From NCBI GenBank assembly GCA_005885085.1, contig VAXY01000095.1, positions 1 through 5,150 of the forward strand: 5,150 nucleotides of DNA, written 5' to 3'. Position 1 is the stretch's first letter. Every line of letters begins with the position of its first letter. Below are positions 1-5,150 of the stretch, piece by piece. Both the position numbers and the translations under genes were made by a program. Source of the DNA: Actinomycetota bacterium (GTDB lineage: Bacteria; Actinomycetota; Thermoleophilia; Gaiellales; Gaiellaceae). Below the pieces are notes generated by a model. The model saw nothing but the letters and a program-made list of their open reading frames with translations, did no database searches and had not been told where the DNA came from.

Positions 1-801
1 CTTGTTCGCGAGGATCCAGTCGGCGGCGGCGATCACGTCGCTCGTGCGCGCCATCCCCTGGTCGTCCATCACGTCGATCGAGACGAGCTTCGCCGTGGGT
101 GCGGCGCCGTCCTTGCCGGCGAGGTGCCCGGCGGCGATGCCGGCCACGAACGTGCCGTGGCCGCGGCCGTCGCCCGGCGAGTTGCCCGGGAGCGTCGACA
201 GGTTGACGTTGGCCGCGATCCGGCCGGCGAACTCCGGTCGGGTCGCCTCGATGCCGGAGTCGACGATCGCGATCGTCGCAGCGGGCGCGCCGGAGTACTT
301 GGTCACGCCTGTGACGTAAGGCCACTTCTCGTTGGTGTCGGCCGTCGAGGTCGAGGACAGGCGGACACGCGCATCGAAGGTGACCGCGCTCACATGCTTG
401 TCGGCTGCGAGCGCGAGGACCTGGGCACCCGTGAGGTCGACGGCGACGCCGTCGATCGAATTCAGGTTTCGCACCACCTTGAGCTGGGTGCCGAGGACGT
501 CGGCGACCGCCTTGGCGGCCTGGTTGCCGGCCTTGCCCTGCACGATGACGCTGAAGGTCTCGGTCGCATTCGCCTGCCCGGCCGAGAGCAGTGAAGGCGT
601 CACATACGCGCTGGCGTCCTGCTTCGAGGGGCTCGCGGCGGCGCCGAAGGGAACCATCACGACGAGCGCGAGCGTGGCGAAGAGGGCCGCGCGCCGCTTG
701 CCGCTGCCCCAGAGCGCGTTCGAGCGCGAACCGTCGTCTCGCTTGCCGCTGCCCCAGAGCGCGCTCGCGCGCACGCCCCGCCGTTGCTCTCCGTCCCTCA
801 T
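1..801 (-). CDS. Secreted subtilisin-like serine protease (S8 family), N-terminal part
   Basis: The 267 visible residues are the N-terminal part of a subtilase; the C-terminus, including the catalytic Ser, lies beyond the left edge. Order of parts: a long polar N-region (1-37) with two copies of ALWGSGKR (14-21 and 29-36); a hydrophobic signal segment at about 38-56 (ALFATLALVV then FGAAA), with cleavage likely near AAA-SP; an inhibitor I9-like propeptide at about 82-150; then the catalytic domain. The catalytic Asp is D181 in IAIVDSGI and the catalytic His is H215 in GRGHGTFVAG, both textbook S8 motifs. The protein is inferred to be exported as a zymogen and to cleave its own propeptide; its substrate is unknown. 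The ATG at 801 is chosen because GAGAGGAG lies just upstream and the signal peptide follows in frame. A GTG at 774 is possible but has no ribosome binding site. Family assignment is secure; the role is not. Confidence 0.93.
   Translation of the reverse strand, partial: MRDGEQRRGVRASALWGSGKRDDGSRSNALWGSGKRRAALFATLALVVMVPFGAAASPSKQDASAYVTPSLLSAGQANATETFSVIVQGKAGNQAAKAVADVLGTQLKVVRNLNSIDGVAVDLTGAQVLALAADKHVSAVTFDARVRLSSTSTADTNEKWPYVTGVTKYSGAPAATIAIVDSGIEATRPEFAGRIAANVNLSTLPGNSPGDGRGHGTFVAGIAAGHLAGKDGAAPTAKLVSIDVMDDQGMARTSDVIAAADWILANK
695..763. repeat. 45-base tandem repeat encoding ALWGSGKR twice
   Basis: A 24-base stretch at 695-718 recurs without mismatch at 740-763, 45 bases (15 codons) apart. 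The bases between and after the copies are also partly alike, so this looks like a tandem duplication of a 45-base unit. It lies in frame in the protease gene and yields residues 14-21 and 29-36. The unit may have been kept by selection for the protein motif or be a recent duplication; identity at the DNA level favours recent or homogenised copies. Confidence 0.85.
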
Positions 802-805
802 CCCG

Positions 806-813
806 CTCCTCTC
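806..813 (-). promoter_or_regulatory. Ribosome binding site of the S8 protease
   Basis: On the minus strand GAGAGGAG precedes the ATG at 801. The GAGAGG core is 6 bases from the start and the AGGAG core is 4 bases from it. This decides the start upstream of the ALWGSGKR repeats, so the repeats are translated. Confidence 0.75.
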
Positions 814-901
814 ACAGACCGCAGTTGACCGGTAGGAACGTAGAGAGCCGCGCATTCGCGTTCGTCACCCTTCCGCGGTATGAGCCGTCAAAGTTCCCCC
901 G

Positions 902-925
902 TCCGAGTGACCAGCGGGGCTCGGA
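902..925. repeat. Inverted repeat TCCGAG-N12-CTCGGA upstream of murT
   Basis: Two perfect 6-base arms at 902-907 and 920-925 are separated by 12 bases and end 16 bases before the murT start. The symmetry would suit a dimeric regulator's operator. Short GC-rich inverted repeats also arise by chance at this base composition, so function is uncertain. Confidence 0.35.
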
Positions 926-941
926 TAGCCTCCCTCGTGTC

Positions 942-2318
942 GTGCGCGTGCCCGTTCCGCTTGCCGCCGAGATCGCGCTCGCGCGCGCCGCAGGGCGGCT
1001 CTCGCGCCTGGCCGGCGCCGGGGGCGGCACGACCGTTCCCGGCAAGCTGCTCTGGAAGCTCGACCCCGGCGCCGTCGACCGCCTGGCGGCGAGGCTGCCG
1101 CTCGGGTCGGCGCTGATCTCGGCGACGAACGGCAAGACGACGACGGCCGCGATGGCCGCCGAGATCCTGGGTGGGCGCCTGCGGCTGGCGCACAACAGCT
1201 CCGGCGCGAATCTCGTCTCCGGGGTCGCGTCGACGCTGCTCGACGCACGGGGCGCGGAGCTCGGTCTATTCGAGGTCGACGAGGCGGCTTTCCCGGAGGT
1301 GACGGAGCGGTTGCAGCCGCGGGCCGTCTGTCTGGGGAACCTCTTCCGCGACCAGCTCGACCGCTACGGCGAGCTCGAGTACATCGCCGCGCGGTGGCGC
1401 GCTGCGGTGGGTGCGTTGGCCGGCGACGCTGTGCTGGCGGTGAACGGCGATGATCCCCAGGTCGGCGAGCTGGCGCACGCGCGTCCCGACGCGGTCGTGT
1501 TCGGCGTGGACGATCCGGCGTGCGCACGACCGTCGTTGCAGCACGCGGCGGACTCGAAGTACTGCGTCCGCTGCGGGACGCCGTACGAGTACGCCGCTGC
1601 ATATGTCGGTCATCTCGGCGACTACCGCTGTCCCGCTTGCGGCCATCGACGCCCGGCGCTCGCCGTCGCCGCACGCGGGATCGAGCTGCACGGGCTCGAC
1701 GCGGTCACCTTCCGGCTCGAGACGCCGGTTGGCGCGCGCGAGGTGCGGCTGAACGTGCCGGGGCTGTACAACGTCTACAACGCGCTGGCCGCGGCGGCGC
1801 TGGCCGGTCTGCTGGGCGCAGCGCTGGACGAGATCGCGTCGGGGCTCGAGCGTTTCAGCGCCGCGTTCGGTCGCTTCGAGCGGATCGCGGTCGGGGATCG
1901 CCGCGTCCTGATGCTCCTGATCAAGAATCCGGCGGGTGCGAACGAGGCCGTGCGCACGATCGTCGACGGTGGCGCGCCGTCGCTCGCGGTCGTCGCGCTC
2001 AACGACGCGATCGCCGACGGCCGGGATGTCTCGTGGATCTGGGACGTCGACTTCGAGCCGCTGATCGGCGGCCTCGCCCGGCTGGTCGCGACAGGCGACC
2101 GCGCGGCCGAGCTGGCGCTCCGGTTCAAGTACGGAGGGCTGGAGGCGGAAGCGATCGAGGTCATCCCCTCGCTCGAGCGTGCGCTCGACCGCGGCCTCGA
2201 GCTGACGCCCGCGGGCGGCGAGCTCGTCCTCCTTCCCACCTACACGGCGATGCTCGCATTGCGGAAGATCGTCGCCGCGCGGGGGTTCGTGCGGCCGTAC
2301 TGGGAGCGCGCCGCATGA
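942..2318 (+). CDS. murT: Lipid II isoglutaminyl synthase, ATP-dependent subunit MurT
   Basis: MurT is the Mur-ligase-like subunit that, with GatD, amidates the alpha-carboxyl of D-Glu in the lipid II stem peptide to D-isoglutamine, using ATP and ammonia from GatD at the cytoplasmic membrane face. Counting from GTG 942 (458 aa): the ATP-binding P-loop ATNGKTTT is at 61-68, the Mur-ligase middle domain follows, and a Cys4 zinc ribbon is inserted with C208, C211, C230 and C233 (CVRC and CPAC), a hallmark of MurT. A C-terminal DUF1727 domain starts near LLIKNPAGANEAVR (325-338) and includes NDAIADGRDVSWIWD (354-368). An Asp in this domain is known to complete the GatD catalytic triad, and this segment is the likely site. 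The start is GTG 942 or GTG 948, judged from the usual MurT N-terminus; neither has a ribosome binding site. The frame stays open upstream to 591, but that part runs antisense to the protease. gatD follows with a 4-base overlap. Confidence 0.95.
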   Translation: MRVPVPLAAEIALARAAGRLSRLAGAGGGTTVPGKLLWKLDPGAVDRLAARLPLGSALISATNGKTTTAAMAAEILGGRLRLAHNSSGANLVSGVASTLLDARGAELGLFEVDEAAFPEVTERLQPRAVCLGNLFRDQLDRYGELEYIAARWRAAVGALAGDAVLAVNGDDPQVGELAHARPDAVVFGVDDPACARPSLQHAADSKYCVRCGTPYEYAAAYVGHLGDYRCPACGHRRPALAVAARGIELHGLDAVTFRLETPVGAREVRLNVPGLYNVYNALAAAALAGLLGAALDEIASGLERFSAAFGRFERIAVGDRRVLMLLIKNPAGANEAVRTIVDGGAPSLAVVALNDAIADGRDVSWIWDVDFEPLIGGLARLVATGDRAAELALRFKYGGLEAEAIEVIPSLERALDRGLELTPAGGELVLLPTYTAMLALRKIVAARGFVRPYWERAA

Positions 2319-3064
2319 AGATCGTGGTTGGGCACCTGTATCCGGACTACCTGAACATCTACGCCGACCGCGGGAACATCGCCGTGCTCGCGCGACGCGC
2401 GGCCTGGCGCGGCCACGAGCTCGACGTGCGCACGGTGTCGGTCGCCGAGCCGGTGCGGCCGGGCGAGTACGACCTGCTCTACGTCGGCGGCGGGCAGGAC
2501 CGCGAGCAGGCCCTCGTCGCAGAGGATCTGGCCGCGAAGGCGGAGGGCGTCCGCGCGGCGGTCGCGGCCGGGGCCGCGCTGCTGGCAGTCTGCGGCGGCT
2601 ACCAGCTGCTCGGCCGCTCGTACCGTGACTTCCACGGCGTCGACCTGCCCGGCATCGGGCTCTTCCCGCTGGAGACGGTCGCGGGCGAGACGCGAATGAT
2701 CGGCGACGTCCTGCTCGAGTGCGAGCTGGAGCCGGGCGTGAGGCGGACGCTGGCCGGCTTCGAGAACCACGCCGGCCGCACCCGTCTCGATCCCGGTGCG
2801 GAGCCGCTGGGGCGCGTCGTGGCCGGCTTCGGCAACGACGGCGAAAGCGGCTGGGAAGGCTGTCGCGTCGGCCGCGCCGTGGGGACGTACCTGCACGGCC
2901 CGCTCCTGCCGCGCAATCCGTGGTTCGCGGACTGGCTGCTCGCGCAGGCTCTGGCGCACCGCCTCGGCGAGCCGCCGGAGCTCACACCCCTGGGCGACGA
3001 TCTCGAGCAGCAAGCGCACGAGGTGTCGGCGCGGCGAGCGCAAACACGAGGCGGCCGCCGCTAG
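2315..3064 (+). CDS. gatD: Lipid II isoglutaminyl synthase, glutamine amidotransferase subunit GatD
   Basis: GatD is a class I-like (CobB/CobQ-type) glutaminase that hydrolyses glutamine and passes ammonia to MurT for amidation of D-Glu in lipid II. The 249 residues begin MKIVVGHLYPDYLNIYADRGN, the usual GatD opening. The nucleophile is C93 in LLAVCGGYQLLG and the catalytic His is H194 in GTYLHGPLLPRNP. As known for the family there is no Glu third member of the triad within GatD; MurT supplies an Asp. R127 (ETRMIGD) corresponds by position to an Arg implicated in glutamine binding in the Staphylococcus enzyme (from memory). The ATG overlaps the murT stop as ATGA, and GGGAG at 2302-2306 lies 8 bases upstream, so translation is coupled with both start signals present. 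The last 20 or so residues are polar and basic and probably flexible. Length is normal for the family. Confidence 0.96.
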   Translation: MKIVVGHLYPDYLNIYADRGNIAVLARRAAWRGHELDVRTVSVAEPVRPGEYDLLYVGGGQDREQALVAEDLAAKAEGVRAAVAAGAALLAVCGGYQLLGRSYRDFHGVDLPGIGLFPLETVAGETRMIGDVLLECELEPGVRRTLAGFENHAGRTRLDPGAEPLGRVVAGFGNDGESGWEGCRVGRAVGTYLHGPLLPRNPWFADWLLAQALAHRLGEPPELTPLGDDLEQQAHEVSARRAQTRGGRR

Positions 3065-3103
3065 CCCGTCTCGGCGTGTCCCCGCAGCCGGGTCTGCGCA
3101 CAC

Positions 3104-3123
3104 CCCCACCCTCAAGGGTGGGG
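3104..3123. terminator. GC-rich hairpin after gatD, possible bidirectional terminator
   Basis: The segment reads CCCCACCC-TCAA-GGGTGGGG: a perfect 8-base-pair stem with a 4-base loop, 39 bases after the gatD stop, between convergent operons. Neither strand has a T-run after the stem, so it is not a classical intrinsic terminator, though T-poor hairpins are common in high-GC actinobacteria. Part of the arm (CCACCCTC) recurs at 3134-3141. Confidence 0.5.
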
Positions 3124-3155
3124 CTCATACCCGCCACCCTCGCGGTCGACGTTAT

Positions 3156-3171
3156 CGGCCGAAGACGGCCG
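3156..3171. terminator. Second hairpin in the convergent spacer, possible terminator of the hflX-dut-Nudix run
   Basis: CGGCCG-AAGA-CGGCCG forms a perfect 6-base-pair stem with a 4-base loop, 30 bases after the Nudix stop on the minus strand. No T-run follows on either strand. Its place directly after the minus-strand operon suits a terminator, but the stem is short and function is inferred from position only. Confidence 0.35.
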
Positions 3172-3201
3172 CGTCTGTGCTGCGCGTGTGCCGGACCTGG
3201 A

Positions 3202-3660
3202 TCAAGGCGCCCACAATGCGCCGAGATAGACGGCGGGATCGCCCGGCTGCCAGCGCCTGAGGAAACGCTGGATCGGTGGATGGAGGACGACGCCGTCGAG
3301 GTCCTGCACGCCGAAGAGGCGATGACCGCGCACGGCAGCGTCGTGCGAGGTGACGGCCTCGAGCGAGCGTGCGCCGAGATCGCCGGCGAAGATGATGTGC
3401 ACGACGTGTTTCGCGGCGAAGCTGCGCACCGGAGCGATCGAGTCGACGATCGCAACGGGCCCTTCGACCGGAAGGTCCTCGTCGATGCCGATTTCCTCCG
3501 CCAGCTCGCGGTGCAGCGCGTCGACGAGGCTCTCGCCCGAGTTGACACCGCCGCCCGGAAGCAGCCAGTACTCGCGCCCGGGCTTTTCGTGACGGCACAG
3601 GAGCACCCTCTCCTTCCAGCGGAGGATGGCCGAGACGCGGATCCGCGGTTCCGTCCCCAT
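3202..3660 (-). CDS. Nudix hydrolase
   Basis: This 152-residue protein carries a complete Nudix box at residues 37-59. It fits GX5EX7REUXEEXGU exactly, with G37, E43, R51, E52, E55, E56 and G58, and is preceded by WLLPGGG. The acidic residues bind the divalent metal that drives hydrolysis of a nucleoside diphosphate linked to another group. N-terminal RIRVSAILRWKERVLLCRH is the usual first strand pair. The substrate cannot be told from the sequence: candidates are oxidised dNTPs, ADP-ribose, dinucleoside polyphosphates or a capped RNA end. Size and architecture are those of a single-domain Nudix enzyme. Its ATG shares one base with the dut stop (TGATG), so it is probably translated by ribosomes finishing dut. 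A role in nucleotide cleaning beside dUTPase is inferred from context. Confidence 0.93.
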   Translation of the reverse strand: MGTEPRIRVSAILRWKERVLLCRHEKPGREYWLLPGGGVNSGESLVDALHRELAEEIGIDEDLPVEGPVAIVDSIAPVRSFAAKHVVHIIFAGDLGARSLEAVTSHDAAVRGHRLFGVQDLDGVVLHPPIQRFLRRWQPGDPAVYLGALWAP

Positions 3661-4094
3661 CACCTCCCTGACGAGCCGTGGCCGCGCGCGCCGCGCTCCG
3701 TCGCGGGCAGCTCGTCGGTCTCGACGAGCTCCAGCTCCGGCACCTCCAGCACGACGAGCTGCGCGATGCGCATGCCCGGCTCGACGACGAAGGAATGTGT
3801 TGCGTCGGTGTTGAGCAGGATCACCTTCAGCTCCCCCCGGTAGCCCGAGTCGATCAGGCCCGGCGCGTTCACGATCGAGATCCCGTGCCGGTCGGCGAGG
3901 CCCGACCGGGGCTGGACGAAACCGGCGTATCCGTCCGGGAGCGCAACGGCGAGGCCGGTGCCGACGACGGCGCGCCCGCCCGGAGCGAGCTCGACCCGTT
4001 CGCACGCAGCCAGGTCGAAGCCCGCGTCGCCTGCGTAGGCACGCTGAGGCAAAACCGCGTCGGCGCGCAGCCTCTGGATCGGCAATTCGATCAA
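3660..4094 (-). CDS. dut: Deoxyuridine triphosphatase (dUTPase)
   Basis: The trimeric dUTPase hydrolyses dUTP to dUMP and pyrophosphate, keeping uracil out of DNA and supplying dUMP for thymidylate synthesis. Counting from TTG 4094 (144 aa) all five family motifs are present: I in AGDAGFDLAA (21-30), II in PRSGLA (62-67), III in GLIDSGYRGEL (79-89) with catalytic D82, IV in GMRIAQLVV (107-115), and V in RGARGHGSSG (134-143). Motif V has His139 where most family members have Phe; the Mycobacterium tuberculosis enzyme also has His there. The TTG start is chosen because the homologous region begins there (IELPIQRLRADAVLP), the length is then normal, no ATG or GTG lies before motif I, and TTGA overlaps the hflX stop. 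There is no clear ribosome binding site, so coupling to hflX is likely. The frame stays open upstream across hflX but that part is a shadow. Confidence 0.95.
   Translation of the reverse strand: MIELPIQRLRADAVLPQRAYAGDAGFDLAACERVELAPGGRAVVGTGLAVALPDGYAGFVQPRSGLADRHGISIVNAPGLIDSGYRGELKVILLNTDATHSFVVEPGMRIAQLVVLEVPELELVETDELPATERGARGHGSSGR
3661..3669 (-). promoter_or_regulatory. Unusually close ribosome binding site at the dut/Nudix junction
   Basis: On the minus strand the junction reads AGGGAGGTGATG. GGAGG (3667-3663) is only 2 bases from the Nudix ATG and lies inside the last codons of dut, with the dut TGA between them. Such spacing is poor for fresh initiation but suits re-initiation by ribosomes that have just ended on dut. 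No alternative in-frame start at better spacing exists downstream. Confidence 0.6.
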
Positions 4095-5150
4095 CGCGCG
4101 CGCTGCGCCGGCTCTGAGCGCGCCTCCGCGACGAGATAGCGTGCGAACCGCCGCAGCTCCCGTCGCGGCAACCGCGCGCGTACGAACACGCCCTCGGCCT
4201 GGTCCTCGCGCTCCTCGATCGGCGCCCCGAGAGCGTAGAGCTCGGCGAGCTTGCCGCCCTCGCCGTAGGGGAGGAACAGGTGAACCGCCTCGTAGCGGTC
4301 GGAGAACCGCGACGCGATTCGTCCGCGCAACTCGTCCAGCCCCTCGCCGGTCAAGGCGGACACCTGCAACGCCTCCGGGAGGCGGTTCGACAAACGTCGG
4401 CGGCGAAGGGAGTCGACCGCGTCGACCTTGTTGATCACGATCTCGAGCGGGAGCTCCTGCGCGCCGATCTCGCGCAGGATTGCCGTCACGGCGCGTGTCT
4501 GTTCGTCGAGCCGATCGTCCGCGACGGACGCATCGACGACGTGCAGGACGAGGTCCGCGACGAGGGTCTCCTCGAGCGTCGCCGCGAACCCTTCGACGAG
4601 CTGCGTCGGCAGCCGGCGGATGAAACCGACCGTGTCGGTGACGAGGTACTTGCGCCCATCGTGTTCGAACGCGCGAGTCGTCGGATCGAGCGTCTCGAAC
4701 AAGCGGTCGTTGACCGAGACCTCGGCGGCTGTGAGCGCGTTCAGGAGCGTCGACTTCCCGACGTTGGTGTAGCCCGCCAGCGCGACGGTCGGCGCTTCGA
4801 CGCGCTTCCTCTCCTTGCGCCGTACTTCGCGTTGCTTGCGCAGCTGCTTCAGGCGACGCCGCAGCAGCGTGATGCGGCGACGGGCGATCCGGCGGTCGGT
4901 CTCCAGCTGCGACTCGCCCGGGCCGCGCGTGCCGACACCACCCCCGAGCCGCTCGAGGTGCTGCCACATGCCCCGCATGCGCGGGAGGTTGTACTCGAGC
5001 TGCGCGAGCTCAACCTGCAGCTTGCCCTCCGCGCTGACCGCGTGCTGCGCGAAGATGTCGAGGATCAGCTGCGTGCGGTCGACGACGCGCGCCTGCAGCG
5101 TGTCCTCGAGCAGCCGTTGTTGCGACGGCTCGAGCTCGTCGTCGATGAGC
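4091..5150 (-). CDS. hflX: Ribosome-splitting GTPase HflX, N-terminus missing at window edge
   Basis: HflX is a GTPase that binds 50S/70S ribosomes and splits stalled or hibernating ribosomes, mainly under stress. The visible 352 residues begin inside the N-terminal domain (LIDDELEPSQQ, VVDRTQLILDIFAQ, EGKLQVELAQLEY, all typical of HflX); roughly the first 90 to 100 residues lie beyond the right edge. A glycine-rich linker (GGGVGTRGPGESQLETDRR, about 69-87) and a basic helix follow. The G domain has G1 GYTNVGKST (126-134), G2 around LDPTTR (154-159), G3 DTVGF (172-176), G4 NKVD (240-243) and G5 SALTG (264-268). A short C-terminal domain ends near RFARYLVAEAR. The stop TGA (4093-4091) is embedded in the TTGA that starts dut. 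No internal start is needed: the ATG at 4978 is inside a conserved region, not the true start. Confidence 0.96.
   Translation of the reverse strand, partial: LIDDELEPSQQRLLEDTLQARVVDRTQLILDIFAQHAVSAEGKLQVELAQLEYNLPRMRGMWQHLERLGGGVGTRGPGESQLETDRRIARRRITLLRRRLKQLRKQREVRRKERKRVEAPTVALAGYTNVGKSTLLNALTAAEVSVNDRLFETLDPTTRAFEHDGRKYLVTDTVGFIRRLPTQLVEGFAATLEETLVADLVLHVVDASVADDRLDEQTRAVTAILREIGAQELPLEIVINKVDAVDSLRRRRLSNRLPEALQVSALTGEGLDELRGRIASRFSDRYEAVHLFLPYGEGGKLAELYALGAPIEEREDQAEGVFVRARLPRRELRRFARYLVAEARSEPAQRAR

Larger units (their letters stand above)
802..941. promoter_or_regulatory. Divergent promoter region between the protease and murT
   Basis: These 140 bases separate two divergent starts and must hold promoters for both. 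No strong -35/-10 pair is visible. Weak candidates: TAGCCT at 926-931 (plus) fits the TANNNT pattern and would start a murT transcript within a few bases of its GTG; TACGTT at 842-837 (minus) would give the protease a leader of roughly 30 bases containing its ribosome binding site. TTGACC at 825-830 (plus) resembles a -35 but lacks a -10 at normal spacing. That it is a promoter region follows from the layout; the individual boxes are guesses. Confidence 0.4.

Noticed and set aside
695..763. CRISPR-like direct repeats
   Set aside because: There are only two copies with a 21-base gap, inside a protein-coding frame with an exact 15-codon period.
661..801. Tat signal (twin Arg at residues 36-37 of the protease)
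   Set aside because: RRAALF matches the Tat consensus poorly, and the following segment is strongly hydrophobic as in Sec signals. The Arg pair comes from the repeat end plus one residue.
124..835. Open plus-strand frames opposite the protease, including the 5' extension of the murT frame back to 591
   Set aside because: The minus strand here encodes a clear S8 protease with signal peptide, propeptide, Asp and His motifs. The plus frames are Arg/Ala/Pro-rich with no recognisable motifs, as expected for shadows in GC-rich DNA.
825..846. TTGACC...TAGAGA as a plus-strand promoter
   Set aside because: The spacer between boxes is only 10 bases, and no -10 box is present at normal spacing.
2719..3843. 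Plus-strand open frame of 374 codons across the gatD end, the spacer and the Nudix gene
   Set aside because: It crosses gatD, Nudix and dut coding regions and two hairpins, and matches no family I recognise. Antisense shadow.
3661..4005. N-terminal extension of the Nudix frame to 4005
   Set aside because: It overlaps the conserved dUTPase motifs in another frame, and its residues are a low-complexity Arg/Ala/Gly shadow. The Nudix fold starts just after ATG 3660.
4095..4967. Long upstream extension of the dut frame that could suggest a 435-residue fusion protein
   Set aside because: The extension is Arg-rich and lies wholly within hflX, whose own frame shows all GTPase motifs. dUTPase homology begins only at about 4094.

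Overview
The window is GC-rich with dense coding, GTG and TTG starts, four-base gene overlaps and many long spurious open frames. This points to a high-GC Gram-positive, most likely an actinobacterium. Three points support this: a murT-gatD pair (D-glutamate amidation of lipid II, typical of Gram-positives and Actinobacteria), a dUTPase whose motif V carries the His found in the mycobacterial enzyme, and possible leaderless translation of murT. A deep actinobacterial class such as Thermoleophilia is my guess, not something the sequence proves.

Layout. Positions 1-801 (minus) hold the first 267 residues of a secreted subtilisin-like (S8) protease that runs off the left edge. It has an odd tandem ALWGSGKR motif ahead of its signal peptide. 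A 140-base divergent spacer follows. Then come murT (942-2318) and gatD (2315-3064) on plus, overlapping by ATGA. A 137-base convergent spacer (3065-3201) contains two GC-rich hairpins. The right side is a minus-strand run read from right to left: hflX (5150 to 4091, N-terminus off the edge), dut (4094 to 3660) and a small Nudix hydrolase (3660 to 3202). All three are joined by stop/start overlaps (TTGA and TGATG).

How the genes work together. MurT and GatD form one enzyme: GatD releases ammonia from glutamine, and MurT uses ATP to amidate the D-Glu of the lipid II stem peptide. HflX is a GTPase that splits stalled or hibernating ribosomes. dUTPase removes dUTP, and the Nudix protein probably cleaves another nucleoside-diphosphate-linked compound. 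The dut-Nudix pair therefore looks like a nucleotide-cleaning module translated after hflX. The protease faces away from murT and shares only the spacer with it.

I see no mobile element, CRISPR array, tRNA or rRNA. All the genes belong to known families. The least ordinary items are the duplicated Trp-containing motif in the protease N-terminus, the three-gene translational coupling, and the unexplained hairpins between the convergent operons.
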